Made by a program: the position numbers and the translations under genes. Shown in pieces: positions 6,329-11,790 of a DNA stretch of 12,076 nucleotides; the stretch's first letter is position 1; each line of letters begins with the position of its first letter. The notes beneath the pieces were generated by a model, which was given only the letters and a program-made list of their open reading frames with translations, was not told the origin of the DNA and searched no databases. Source of the DNA: Candidatus Woesearchaeota archaeon (GTDB taxonomy: Archaea; Nanobdellota; Nanobdellia; Woesearchaeales; WJKV01); the NCBI GenBank assembly GCA_014728875.1, contig WJKV01000075.1, positions 1 through 12,076 on the forward strand, written 5' to 3'.

Positions 6329-7504
6329 ATGATGGAACTTCAATTCAAGGATCTTGAATTCAAGAAACTGGAATCCGGGAGAACCAGGATTTCCTTTCTG
6401 AAGCAGTTTTATTTCGATCTGGATGCAGATGAATCAAGGGATGTTTTTATCAAGGACAAGAACAAGATTGAATACAATGGAAAGGAACGGCAGTTAAGGC
6501 TGCTGATCTCGAGCAAGATTGAAACTGAATTGTACTGCAGTTTTACAGGACGGAGGGCAGTATACGTGCATCAGCCGCCTTTGATAGGAATACAGCGTTT
6601 CGGCATCCTTGACAGCGGCACAAACTGTGTAGAGATCAGGCCTATAACCGGCTGCAATCTTAACTGCATCTACTGCAGTGTAAAAGAAGGTCCTGAAAAG
6701 AAAAATGCAGTGGATTTTGTGGTTGACAAGGATCTGATTGTAAGGGAGTTCAAGCTTATCGCTGAGAATAAGAAAGATGTCTATGTATACATCAGCGGCC
6801 AGGGCGAGCCTCTGTTCTACAGCAAGATTGTCGAGCTTGTCTCTGATCTGGCCAAGCTTGAGCAGGTAAAGCATATATCCATCAATACAAATGGGACTTT
6901 ATTATCGAGAGAATTGATAGACTCTCTTGCAGAAGCCGGCCTGACAAGGTTCAATCTCTCTTTGAATGCAATAAGCAAAGAACTTTCAAGCAAAATTGCA
7001 GGAATTGGGAAAGGGATATCAACAATATCTGTCGCTAGTTATGCTGTAGAACATATAATGAAAATGGCGCGCTATATCAGGAAGAAAGGTCTTGATCTGG
7101 TCATAGCTCCGATCTACCTTCAGGGCATAAATGACAAGGAGATAGGCAGGATAATAGAATTCGCAAAAGAGACAGGCGCGTTTGTCGGAATACAGAACTT
7201 CTTGTCTTATGCAGGCGGAAGGAAGCCTGTGAAACAGCTTGATTCTTCTGAATTTGAGTCCTGCCTGAAAGAACTGGAGAAAACGCATAAGCTTAAATTA
7301 TTGAATCCTGATACAGGCATAAAGATAGAAAAACAAAAGACCCTGGCCAAACCATTCAAAAGGGGGCAGACTATTTTGGTCGAAAAGAGATATCCTGGAA
7401 TAGGCGAATGTTCCGGGAGACTGGTCAGCATACCTTTAAATGACAAAAAGCAGTTCAAAGTGAAACTGGTCAGGGACAAGCATAATGTGTTCGCAGGAAT
7501 GTAG
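6329..7504 (+). CDS. Radical SAM protein with C-terminal TRAM-like domain (archaeal COG2100-like)
   Basis: A 391-residue protein. The radical SAM cluster motif C109-x3-C113-x2-C116 (GCNLNCIYCS) should bind a 4Fe-4S cluster and cleave S-adenosylmethionine. It is followed by the glycine-rich SAM motif ISGQGEP and later SINTNGT and FNLSLNA strands typical of the TIM-barrel. The last 50 residues (about 341-391), with GECSGRL and VKLVRDKHNVFAG, resemble a TRAM RNA-binding domain. The N-terminal 100 residues lack the cysteines of the MiaB/MtaB methylthiotransferase domain, so it is not a standard methylthiotransferase. An RNA substrate is inferred from the TRAM-like tail only. Two ATGs start the frame (6329 and 6332); the TATA spacing does not separate them. 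The substrate is unknown, and the radical SAM assignment is firm. Confidence 0.88.
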   Translation: MMELQFKDLEFKKLESGRTRISFLKQFYFDLDADESRDVFIKDKNKIEYNGKERQLRLLISSKIETELYCSFTGRRAVYVHQPPLIGIQRFGILDSGTNCVEIRPITGCNLNCIYCSVKEGPEKKNAVDFVVDKDLIVREFKLIAENKKDVYVYISGQGEPLFYSKIVELVSDLAKLEQVKHISINTNGTLLSRELIDSLAEAGLTRFNLSLNAISKELSSKIAGIGKGISTISVASYAVEHIMKMARYIRKKGLDLVIAPIYLQGINDKEIGRIIEFAKETGAFVGIQNFLSYAGGRKPVKQLDSSEFESCLKELEKTHKLKLLNPDTGIKIEKQKTLAKPFKRGQTILVEKRYPGIGECSGRLVSIPLNDKKQFKVKLVRDKHNVFAGM

Positions 7505-7509
7505 AAAAG

Positions 7510-7517
7510 TATAAAAA
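7510..7517 (+). promoter_or_regulatory. TATA box of the gins51-eL42-helicase operon
   Basis: TATAAAAA six bases after the radical SAM stop and 31 bases before the gins51 ATG. It predicts a leader of about ten bases with a G-rich patch (GGGGG, 7539-7543). Confidence 0.5.
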
Positions 7518-7548
7518 CTAGAGCAGTTTTAGGTGTCTGGGGGATTGA

Positions 7549-8196
7549 ATGGTCGATACTGAAATCAAAATAACCTATGATACATTGTACGATGTACTGC
7601 GCAGGGAAAAGAACAGCAGCGAGATACAGGAGCTAGATGAGAATTTCCTGGACAATGTAATCTCTTACTTAAAGGAAAAACAGGAACTGCTCGAAACCAA
7701 GAAGAATGACCAGGGACTGTTCGGTTTTGAAGAAAAAAGAAAGGTCGTGCAGCAGATAGAGAATGCCCGCAAACTCTTGAAAGACATCTATGAATGGAGG
7801 GAAAAGAAGATCGTCCTGCTTGCCAGGGATGTCTCAAGGACAAACAACCAGATAGCCAATGTTTCTAACCTGCTGGATTCTGAGAAGAGACTGTATGAAA
7901 CAATCCTGGGGGTCCTTAACAAATTCAGGGAGGAGATAATAAATAACATCCTTGTAGGAGAACAGCCTGTTGTCAGTGAAAAACCCAAACCTTTAAAAAC
8001 CACAGCTGAACTACAAGAAGAAAAAGAAGCAGATTCAACAGCTTCAATGCAAATAAAATTTATTGAGGATGTGCCCGAGTTCATGGGCCCTAACATGGAG
8101 AAATTCGGTCCATATGTCCAGGATCAGGTTGTTGAACTGCCAAAAGATATCGCACAATTGATGCTTAAGAACAAACGCGCGGTTGCTGAAAAATGA
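7549..8196 (+). CDS. gins51: Replication factor GINS subunit, Gins51 (Sld5/Psf1-like)
   Basis: A 215-residue protein. GINS joins MCM and Cdc45/RecJ-like proteins in the archaeal replicative helicase. Residues 1-135 form the helical A domain, beginning ITYDTLYDVLRREKNSSEI, a pattern common at the Gins51 N-terminus. Residues about 140-166 are a charged, Pro/Lys-rich linker. Residues 167-215 are the small beta-rich B domain with FIEDVPEFMGPN and FGPYVQDQVVELP, the clearest GINS signature. The order A then B identifies the Gins51 class rather than Gins23, which has B first. The stop overlaps the eL42 start by four bases (ATGA), so the two are translationally coupled. Confidence 0.88.
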   Translation: MVDTEIKITYDTLYDVLRREKNSSEIQELDENFLDNVISYLKEKQELLETKKNDQGLFGFEEKRKVVQQIENARKLLKDIYEWREKKIVLLARDVSRTNNQIANVSNLLDSEKRLYETILGVLNKFREEIINNILVGEQPVVSEKPKPLKTTAELQEEKEADSTASMQIKFIEDVPEFMGPNMEKFGPYVQDQVVELPKDIAQLMLKNKRAVAEK

Positions 8197-8510
8197 AAAT
8201 ACCAAAGGAAACAAAAAGACTGTGCCCGTACTGCACGAAGCACACAAAGCATAAAATCAAGCAGGAAAAGAACAGAGGCAAGAATAAAACCCATCCTATG
8301 ACAAGGAGCTCAAGAAAAAGGATGAGAAAGAGGGGCGATGACAGGGGTCATGGTAACAAAGGTAAAACAAGCAAAGGTCCTATGACCAAATGGAAGAGAT
8401 GGAACAAGAAAAGAAGCAAAAAAACAGACCTGCGCTATCTTTGCACTGAATGCAGGAAAGCCCATGTCCAAAGCAGCGGGATAAGGGCGAAAAAGATAGT
8501 CTTTGAATAA
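8193..8510 (+). CDS. rpl44e: Large-subunit ribosomal protein eL42 (L44e)
   Basis: A 105-residue protein with the eL42 zinc ribbon in two halves, C11-P-Y-C14 and C84-x2-C87, separated by a long, very basic segment. It lies near the ribosomal E site and contacts the CCA end of exiting tRNA. The region after residue 29 holds several Gly/Lys-rich stretches (GDDRGHGNKGKTSKGPMTK) usual for archaeal members. It starts inside the gins51 stop (ATGA), and the helicase ATG lies 13 bases after its stop, so all three genes form one tight transcription unit. Confidence 0.95.
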   Translation: MKIPKETKRLCPYCTKHTKHKIKQEKNRGKNKTHPMTRSSRKRMRKRGDDRGHGNKGKTSKGPMTKWKRWNKKRSKKTDLRYLCTECRKAHVQSSGIRAKKIVFE

Positions 8511-8523
8511 AGCGTTCTTGATT

Positions 8524-9186
8524 ATGGATTTAACTGATATCAAAGATAAGATACCTTCTCAATTATTCGAAGTATTTTTCAAACGAAGAATCGATGCATT
8601 AAGGCCGTGCCAGGAAAAGGCAGTCAATGCAGGCCTTTTTGAAGGGAAAAATCTGGTGGTCTGCACTCCCACTGCCAGCGGCAAGACAATGATCGCGGAA
8701 ATGGCCTGTGCCAAGAACATTTTGGACGGAAAAGGAAAGGCTGTCTATATTGTGCCGTTGAAAGCGCTGGCGACTGAGAAATACAAGGAATTCAAAAAAG
8801 AATTTCCTTTTCTTCGTGTAGGTCTTGCGATAGGAGATCTTGACAGCAAGGACAATTATCTCGGCAGGAACGACCTGATAATCGCGACAGCTGAAAAATT
8901 GGACAGTCTTATAAGGCACAAATCAGAATGGATAAAAGATATTTTTACTATCATAGTTGACGAGACGCACCTTATCAATGATCCGAGCAGAGGGCCCACT
9001 GTTGAGATTTTGATCACGATGCTGAGGAATCTGCTGCCTTCTTACCAGCTGATCGCATTGAGCGCGACAATCGGAAATCCTGATATCTTGGCAGAATGGC
9101 TGGAGGCGGAACTGGTGCTGGACAACTGGCGGCCTGTCAAGCTGTACAGCGGGACTTATCTGGATGGAAAGCTTCAGTTCTATTAG
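8524..9186 (+). CDS. Ski2/Hel308-type helicase, N-terminal half only (truncated or split gene)
   Basis: A 220-residue protein from ATG 8524; a TTG at 8503 in the same frame is less likely. It covers the first RecA-like domain of a superfamily 2 DNA/RNA helicase: Q-motif-like RPCQEKAV (27-34), Walker A T48-P-T-A-S-G-K-T55, motif Ia PLKALATEK (78-86), Walker B D146-E-T-H149 and motif III S180-A-T182. It continues into the NWRPVKL strand that precedes domain 2 in Hel308-like proteins, then stops. Domain 2 with motifs IV-VI, the winged helix and the ratchet domain, about 450-500 residues in Hel308, are absent. The 125 bases that follow contain no continuation in any frame. Hel308 unwinds stalled replication forks, which fits the gins51 neighbour. 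Either a degraded gene or the first half of a split gene. Confidence 0.8.
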   Translation: MDLTDIKDKIPSQLFEVFFKRRIDALRPCQEKAVNAGLFEGKNLVVCTPTASGKTMIAEMACAKNILDGKGKAVYIVPLKALATEKYKEFKKEFPFLRVGLAIGDLDSKDNYLGRNDLIIATAEKLDSLIRHKSEWIKDIFTIIVDETHLINDPSRGPTVEILITMLRNLLPSYQLIALSATIGNPDILAEWLEAELVLDNWRPVKLYSGTYLDGKLQFY

Positions 9187-9202
9187 CAGACGCCAATTCT
9201 GC
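9186..9202 (+). other. Hairpin directly behind the truncated helicase stop
   Basis: GCAGA (9186-9190) pairs with TCTGC (9198-9202) around a 7-base loop, beginning at the last base of the TAG. No T-run follows closely, so it is at best a weak terminator or 3'-end protecting structure. Confidence 0.3.
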
Positions 9203-9219
9203 CTGTTTATTAACCCAAA

Positions 9220-9230
9220 GCTTTAAAAGA
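9220..9230 (+). promoter_or_regulatory. TATA-like promoter element of the cold-shock gene
   Basis: GCTTTAAAAGA with an expected start near 9252, leaving a leader of about 60 nt that contains the Shine-Dalgarno sequence GGAGG (9296-9300). Confidence 0.45.
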
Positions 9231-9311
9231 AAAGAAGTTTTTCCGGTTAAAAGTTCAAGGATTTCTTAGGATATTTCTTGAGCAAGTTTAGTATAGGAGG
9301 AAAAAGTTAAA

Positions 9312-9587
9312 ATGGAAGGAACAGTAAAGTGGTTCAACAGAAACAAAGGATACGGATTCGTAGAAGGCGAAGACGGAAACGACTACTTTGTTCACAGCTC
9401 TGCAATAGCTGAAGGAACATTTTTGCGTGACGGAGACAAGGTATCTTTTGAACCTGCTGAAACCGAGCGAGGAAAACAAGCTCAGAATGTAAAACTGCTT
9501 CAGAAAGGAAGCGAAGTAGGCAAAGAAAGTGCAGAAGGCGCAGAAAGCGCTGAAGGAGCAGAGAGCACAGAAGAAAGTAACGAATAA
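9312..9587 (+). CDS. Cold-shock domain protein with acidic repeat tail
   Basis: A 91-residue protein. Residues 1-65 are a complete CspA-like domain: KWFN (6-9), RNP1 K12-G-Y-G-F-V17, and RNP2 in the variant form DYFVHSSAI (24-32), where most family members have VFVH. Such five-stranded barrels bind single-stranded RNA or DNA and act as RNA chaperones. Residues about 66-91 are an added acidic tail with two copies of ESAEGA and a final ESTEES; the DNA there repeats in register (9526-9571). GGAGG 11 bases before the ATG fixes the start. A T-rich tract follows. Cold-shock domain proteins are scattered in archaea and often thought to be bacterial in origin. The gene appears to stand alone. Confidence 0.93.
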   Translation: MEGTVKWFNRNKGYGFVEGEDGNDYFVHSSAIAEGTFLRDGDKVSFEPAETERGKQAQNVKLLQKGSEVGKESAEGAESAEGAESTEESNE

Positions 9588-9588
9588 A

Positions 9589-9645
9589 TTTCTAATTTGT
9601 TCTTAATTGTTTTTTTCTTGAATTTTATTTTTTTCTTTTCTTGTA
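9589..9645 (+). terminator. T-rich terminator after the cold-shock gene
   Basis: Several T runs of five to seven between the two convergent genes. The complementary strand is A-rich here, so it serves the plus-strand gene. Confidence 0.55.
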
Positions 9646-9646
9646 T

Positions 9647-10306
9647 TCAATCTAGATAGTCTATTAATTCGCGAGCTATACGAAAGATTTCTTCATGGCT
9701 TTTATGGTTTATATTAATCAATGTAATTAATGTTCTATCCAATGCAGGAGAATTTAATAGCTTAGCTACCTCTGCTCTGGTTTTCGGGTAGATGCCAGTA
9801 TCATAGTAATGTTTGATGGCAAGATACATAAAAACATGCTTAAATAATTTCCAAAACTCCTTTTGAACTGTCTGGTCTGACCAAAGCTCTCCATAGAACA
9901 ACCTATTTTTCATTCTTTCCTTTACTTTATCTAATCCGTCAGAAAATATCTTTAATGTTACTTCTCGGTTTGGCAGTTCTACTTCAGATATGAAATTTTC
10001 TCCAAAGAGAACCTTGCTTCTAAATTTGTGAGAAAAATCGTGAGTTATATTATAGGGGCCGATAAAAACTTCTTTTTTCATAATAGTGAATGAATAAAAA
10101 TCTTCAAAATTAATTTCTCTTAAAAATTTCCTGATTTTTGGGATGTCTTTCTTGAACTCAGTCTGAAATATTAAACAGACATCATTATCACTTCTGTTTT
10201 CTATCAATGTGTCTCCTGTTGCTGTAGAACCAACAGTAATCATAGAAATATAGTTGTTACAATTTGTTTTCAACCATTCATGTAGCTTTTCAAGTTTACT
10301 ATCCAT
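9647..10306 (-). CDS. Nucleotidyltransferase-superfamily protein (Pol beta fold), unknown substrate
   Basis: A 219-residue protein with the signature G26-S27-x3-G31, then S39-D40-x-D42-V, the metal-binding Asp pair of Pol-beta-type nucleotidyltransferases. Residues 1-100 form this domain; 101-219 are mostly helical (KLFKHVFMYLAIKHYY and LLNSPALDRTL), comparable to the helper domain of kanamycin/lincosamide-type enzymes. No R-x4-6-H HEPN RNase motif is seen, and no HEPN partner lies beside it. The gene is clearly richer in A+T, with more ATT, TTA and AAA codons, than its neighbours, which suggests recent acquisition. Its ATG lies 11 bases behind tRNA-Thr, leaving no room for a promoter of its own outside the tRNA. 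It may add a nucleotide to a small molecule, protein or RNA; the target is unknown. Confidence 0.82.
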   Translation of the reverse strand: MDSKLEKLHEWLKTNCNNYISMITVGSTATGDTLIENRSDNDVCLIFQTEFKKDIPKIRKFLREINFEDFYSFTIMKKEVFIGPYNITHDFSHKFRSKVLFGENFISEVELPNREVTLKIFSDGLDKVKERMKNRLFYGELWSDQTVQKEFWKLFKHVFMYLAIKHYYDTGIYPKTRAEVAKLLNSPALDRTLITLININHKSHEEIFRIARELIDYLD

Positions 10307-10317
10307 TTTAAATAAAA

Positions 10318-10391
10318 AGCCCCAGGAGGGATTTGAACCCTCGACCCCGGCCTTACCAAGGCCGTGCTATACCAGACTAAGCCACTGGGGC
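10318..10391 (-). tRNA. tRNA-Thr, anticodon GGU
   Basis: A 74-nt tRNA. Acceptor GCCCCAG (10391-10385) pairs with CUGGGGC (10325-10319), and the discriminator is U (A10318 on plus), normal for archaeal tRNA-Thr. Anticodon stem CGGCC/GGCCG encloses loop UUGGUAA; the anticodon GGU is at 10357-10355. The T-arm GAGGG-UUCAAAU-CCCUC is perfect. There is no intron and no encoded CCA. It lies 5 bases downstream of tRNA-Leu(UAA) and 11 bases upstream of the nucleotidyltransferase ATG, so all three are probably on one transcript. Confidence 0.95.
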
Positions 10392-10410
10392 AAAAATGCG
10401 GGGGGTGGGA

Positions 10411-10457
10411 CATTCATCAAAGCTCCGCTTTGCTGAGGATTGAAGCGTAGCTTCAAT
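10411..10457 (-). other. Non-canonical tRNA intron, 47 nt, in the T-loop at 59/60 of tRNA-Leu(UAA)
   Basis: It separates UUCAAA from the last T-loop base U60. A complete bulge-helix-bulge can be drawn. The T-stem is the outer helix. T54-T55-C56-A57 pairs with intron TGAA (10416-10413) as the 4-bp core. The bulges are A58-A59|A and TG|U60. An 8-bp inner helix joins TTGAAGCT (10456-10449) to AGCTTTGA (10424-10417) with two G-U pairs. The intron can also fold as two separate hairpins, 10457-10439 and 10432-10418. Confidence 0.88.
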
Positions 10458-10489
10458 TTTGAACCCACGGACCCACTAAGGGACAGGAT

Positions 10490-10528
10490 TTCTTACTTTA
10501 TGGAATTAGCAAGCATCCATTATGCGGG
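10490..10528 (-). other. Canonical tRNA intron, 39 nt, position 37/38 of tRNA-Leu(UAA)
   Basis: It lies one base 3' of the anticodon. The bulge-helix-bulge is visible: loop bases 32-35 (CUUA, 10534-10531) pair with intron bases UAAG (10495-10492) as a 4-bp central helix. The 3-nt bulges are A36-G37|C on the 5' side and AA|A38 on the 3' side, each cut after its second base. Inside, ATGGA (10520-10516) pairs with TCCAT (10504-10500). The helix next to the 5' bulge is weak (one C-G pair), a relaxed form of the motif. Confidence 0.88.
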
Positions 10529-10605
10529 CTTAAGTCCTGCGCATTTTCCAGGCTTTGCTACCCCCGCAAAATCTGTGTTTGTTCTTATATCAGAAAAAGG
10601 AAGTC

Positions 10606-10613
10606 TTTATAAA
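10606..10613 (-). promoter_or_regulatory. TATA box for the tRNA-Leu(UAA)/tRNA-Thr transcript
   Basis: TTTATAAA, 38 bases upstream of the tRNA-Leu 5' end on the minus strand, predicts a start near 10583 and a leader of roughly 15 bases to be removed by RNase P. No second promoter box is seen before tRNA-Thr or the nucleotidyltransferase gene. Confidence 0.6.
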
Positions 10614-10646
10614 CGTTTTGTAGCTTGATGCTGTGCATTCTGCAGA

Positions 10647-11150
10647 TTATTTTGTGTACTGGAACAGGTTAAGATGGCTCTTCAGCTGGCTGTTCAGATG
10701 CTCGATGTCAGCTGTGAGTTCTTTTTTGAAACTTTTGATCTCGCTCGCCTTGATGAATTTCTCATAGAAAGCCTGCATAACTGTGTGCAGGGGGGTTGAG
10801 ACCCACATCCCTTCGTAATCTGTCTTGATGATGCCTTTAATCAGGATGTCGACACTGCCCTTGTTCATAGGAACGTCTTTTTCGCCTTTCTTAATCACAA
10901 TGTCTTCAACATCTGACATGACAATTTCAAAATAACCGTAGAATTTTACATAATCGCTCATCTTTTTCTCAGGCTCGAAGATGAAGACGATCTCTTTGCC
11001 CTTTTCAGAGACTGTCTCTTTGTGCGTCGGCTCTATCAGGTCCCAGTCTTTCTCAGTTATCCAGCTGACAAAAACATTGTACAGATCCCTTACATTGAAC
11101 AGTCCGGAATAACTGATCTTTTTTTCTGCAACAGTAAGTTTCTCTCCCAT
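10647..11150 (-). CDS. Unidentified protein, second of two tandem paralogues
   Basis: A soluble 167-residue protein with mixed alpha/beta character and no signal peptide or membrane helix. I do not recognise the family. It aligns along most of its length with the gene directly upstream (11167-11667). Shared features are GLFNVRDLYNVFVSW against GVFDMDKLYSAVMKW, EPTHKET against ETKHKDK, then YVKFYGYFEIVM against YIRFFTDVVFEL, an IKK turn, a beta strand ending in I-x-I, and a helical C-terminus. There are 16 bases between the upstream stop and this ATG, so they form an operon. No cysteine clusters, Walker motifs or other catalytic signatures are visible. An N-terminal alpha/beta domain followed by a helix pair suggests a binding role; this is inference. 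Confidence 0.8.
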   Translation of the reverse strand: MGEKLTVAEKKISYSGLFNVRDLYNVFVSWITEKDWDLIEPTHKETVSEKGKEIVFIFEPEKKMSDYVKFYGYFEIVMSDVEDIVIKKGEKDVPMNKGSVDILIKGIIKTDYEGMWVSTPLHTVMQAFYEKFIKASEIKSFKKELTADIEHLNSQLKSHLNLFQYTK

Positions 11151-11166
11151 TTTTCAGCCTTTAGAT

Positions 11167-11667
11167 TTAACCTGCAGTTTCCATCTCTAATAATTTTTTC
11201 AAGGTATTATGAAGCTCGCTGCTCCAGGCAACCAGCTGACCCTGATGACTGCTTATCTCTTTCTTCTTGAAATATTTGTTGACCAACTTCTCGAAACGCT
11301 TGAGGAACGGCCCCTTTTCAAACACCTTTCTCCAGTCTGCGACTGTCTTTGAATTAATCGTGATATTGATTCTTGCCCTTGTTTTTTTGAGTTTCTTATT
11401 GTCCTTTTTTATCTCGACAGGCGTCGCTTCTCTCAGCTCAAATACCACGTCTGTAAAGAATCTTATATAGCTCGTTACTTTCGCATCGCCTGTCCATTCA
11501 TGGTACAACTGCCTTCCGCCATAGGCATCAGGCTTGTCCTTGTGCTTTGTCTCCACAGCCTTGAAATCATGGGATTTGTACCATTTCATGACTGCACTGT
11601 ACAGTTTGTCCATGTCAAAAACGCCTCTTTTGCTGGTCTTGACACTGAATACTGTTTCCTCTTCCAT
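11167..11667 (-). CDS. Unidentified protein, first of two tandem paralogues
   Basis: A soluble 166-residue protein, more basic than its partner, notably KKDNKKLKKTRAR (about 89-101). Residues about 14-46 hold the shared GVFDMDKLYSAVMKWYKSHD segment and THK-like ETKHKDK stretch. Residues about 63-85 hold the YIRFF beta segment. The C-terminal 60 residues are helical (FEKLVNKYFKKKEI and onward). The start ATG 11667 follows a TATA box (11690-11698, minus strand) by 22 bases, predicting a leaderless mRNA that continues into the second paralogue. The gene is divergent from the DHH gene, with the two TATA boxes only 18 bases apart. The family is not known to me; the paralogy makes both genes credible. 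Confidence 0.82.
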   Translation of the reverse strand: MEEETVFSVKTSKRGVFDMDKLYSAVMKWYKSHDFKAVETKHKDKPDAYGGRQLYHEWTGDAKVTSYIRFFTDVVFELREATPVEIKKDNKKLKKTRARINITINSKTVADWRKVFEKGPFLKRFEKLVNKYFKKKEISSHQGQLVAWSSELHNTLKKLLEMETAG

Positions 11668-11689
11668 GGCTCAAAAAAGGGAGTTTTGG

Positions 11690-11698
11690 TATATAAAT
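11690..11698 (-). promoter_or_regulatory. TATA box of the paralogue operon (divergent pair, left)
   Basis: TTTATATAC on the minus strand, 22 bases ahead of ATG 11667. Confidence 0.55.
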
Positions 11699-11716
11699 CC
11701 TTCGGAATAACCAACC

Positions 11717-11725
11717 TTTATATAT
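11717..11725 (+). promoter_or_regulatory. TATA box of the DHH gene (divergent pair, right)
   Basis: TTTATATAT, with an expected start near 11747 and a leader of about 44 nt to ATG 11791, which contains GTTGAGG as a possible weak ribosome site. The two divergent boxes are so close that the transcription factors probably compete. Confidence 0.55.
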
Positions 11726-11790
11726 GTCCTCGTTTTACAGAATATTTATCATGTTTTAAGTTTTTTTTAAGTTAATGTGAGTTGAGGCTG

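Larger units (their letters stand above)
10397..10567 (-). tRNA. tRNA-Leu, anticodon UAA, interrupted by two introns (37/38 and T-loop 59/60)
   Basis: Exons are 10567-10529, 10489-10458 and 10410-10397; joined they give an 85-nt class II tRNA. Acceptor GCGGGGG pairs fully with CCCCCGC, and the discriminator is A. The D-arm is GCA/UGC. Anticodon stem CAGGA (10539-10535) pairs with UCCUG (10488-10484) around loop CUUAAGA, with anticodon UAA at 10532-10530. A variable arm with a CCC/GGG stem is present. T-stem GUGGG (10468-10464) pairs with CCCAC (10409-10405) around loop UUCAAAU. A TATA box lies at 10606-10613 on the minus strand. Both introns show bulge-helix-bulge junctions, described separately. 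The acceptor stem is identical to that of tRNA-Leu(UAG) at 2551. Confidence 0.93.

Noticed and set aside
9588..10391. Integration element with att repeats at tRNA-Thr
   Set aside because: No copy of the tRNA-Thr 3' end is found on the far side of the AT-rich gene and there is no integrase, so only gene-level transfer is suggested.
10254..10628. Two plus-strand open frames of about 60 codons over the tRNA region
   Set aside because: They lie antisense to tRNA-Thr and tRNA-Leu(UAA), and their sequence is explained fully by the tRNA stems and introns.
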